6,086 nt of DNA from an uncultured Ignavibacteria bacterium (GTDB lineage: Bacteria > Bacteroidota > Ignavibacteria > SZUA-365): NCBI GenBank assembly GCA_913060595.1, contig CAJXSA010000244.1, positions 1 through 6,086 of the forward strand, in the 5' to 3' direction. The notes beneath the pieces are model-generated. The model had not been told where the DNA came from. It saw only the letters and a program-made list of their open reading frames with translations, and made no database searches. The translations under genes were made by a program, and so were the position numbers. Positions 5,681 to 6,086 of the stretch are shown here, one piece after another; within the stretch, counting starts at the first letter, position 1; each line of letters starts with the position of its first letter.

Positions 5681-6086
5681 TCAGCAGAGCTGCAGGCGGA
5701 CGTCGGTTTTCCAGACCTTCGCCGTATCGGGACAGCGGACGGCCATCTCATCGATGGTCGTGAGTTCGACAGGGTGCAGGGCGCCGCCGGCGAGCTCGCG
5801 AAGCGGGGTGAGCACGAACTGTCTCTGTGGCAGGAACGGATGCGGGATGGCCAGCTGCTCGTCCTCCATCACCGCGCTGCCGTAGAGCAGGATGTCAATG
5901 TCGATGATGCGCGGCCCGTTGCGACGGGTGGAGACACGGCCCATCCGTGTCTCAATGTTTTTGACCGCAGCAAGCAGCTCTGCTGGCGGGAGTGTCGTCA
6001 GTATCTCCACGACCGCATTGTAGAAGCTGTCCTGGTCGGATTCGCCCCAGGGCTCGGTCTCATAAATGCTCGATGTGCGCAGGACG
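5681..6086 (-). CDS. folK: 6-hydroxymethyl-7,8-dihydropterin pyrophosphokinase (HPPK), N-terminus outside window
   Basis: HPPK transfers pyrophosphate from ATP to 6-hydroxymethyl-7,8-dihydropterin, the step before dihydropteroate synthase in folate synthesis. The visible 134 residues begin within the conserved SSIYETEPWG segment (about 6073-6044) and include DSFYNAVVEI. The signature GPRIIDIDILLYG follows, whose two aspartates bind the two magnesium ions, then IPHPFLPQRQFVLTPLRELA. A GTG at 6010 could be mistaken for a start, but the conserved segment upstream is in the same frame, so the gene runs past the right edge. I estimate 30-40 N-terminal residues are missing. The usual Trp before GPR (RWGPR in E. 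coli) is Asn here. The C-terminus is complete, ending with TGA at 5681-5683. It is the first visible gene of the minus-strand run. Confidence 0.95.
   Translation of the reverse strand, partial: VLRTSSIYETEPWGESDQDSFYNAVVEILTTLPPAELLAAVKNIETRMGRVSTRRNGPRIIDIDILLYGSAVMEDEQLAIPHPFLPQRQFVLTPLRELAGGALHPVELTTIDEMAVRCPDTAKVWKTDVRLQLC

Noticed and set aside
5681..6010. folK starting at the GTG at 6010
   Set aside because: The conserved SSIYETEPWG and FYNAVVEI segments continue in frame upstream to the window edge, so the real start lies outside.

Overview
The window is an ordinary-looking stretch of a moderately GC-rich bacterial chromosome. The last 94 residues of a metallophosphoesterase lie on the + strand at the left edge. 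The rest, from 464 to the right edge, is a packed run of six minus-strand genes. In transcription order these are folK (5' end outside the window), a deoxynucleoside kinase, a 64-residue membrane microprotein, a family 9 glycosyltransferase, a Ppx/GppA-type exopolyphosphatase and an asparaginyl-tRNA synthetase. Every substantial stretch has an assignable protein-coding gene except the convergent gap at 288-463, which holds two inverted repeats. I see no rRNA, tRNA, CRISPR array, insertion sequence or phage gene.

The organism is most likely a GC-rich member of the Bacteroidota/Chlorobiota (FCB) assemblage, perhaps near Ignavibacteria. The clues are the folK next to a deoxynucleoside kinase of the Bacteroidota-like form, the small membrane protein with an acidic tail of the kind I associate with that group, the scarcity of Shine-Dalgarno sequences, and the glycosyltransferase with a QHNQLGDML signature. 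This placement rests on remembered family resemblance, not on a search.

The six minus-strand genes look like one transcription unit, or two if a promoter lies in the 75 bp before asnS. Gaps in transcription order are 30 bp, a one-base overlap (TGATG), 17 bp, 17 bp and 75 bp. The genes are housekeeping ones: folate synthesis, deoxynucleoside salvage, cell-surface glycan assembly, polyphosphate or (p)ppGpp turnover, and Asn-tRNA charging. They do not form one obvious pathway.

No clearly new biological system is visible. The points most worth a second look are the roughly 62-residue helical insertion in the AsnRS, the long near-symmetric hairpin between the convergent genes, the microprotein, and the complete absence of TTA, CTA and TCA codons from asnS and ppx, which creates a 1,221-codon antisense open frame.
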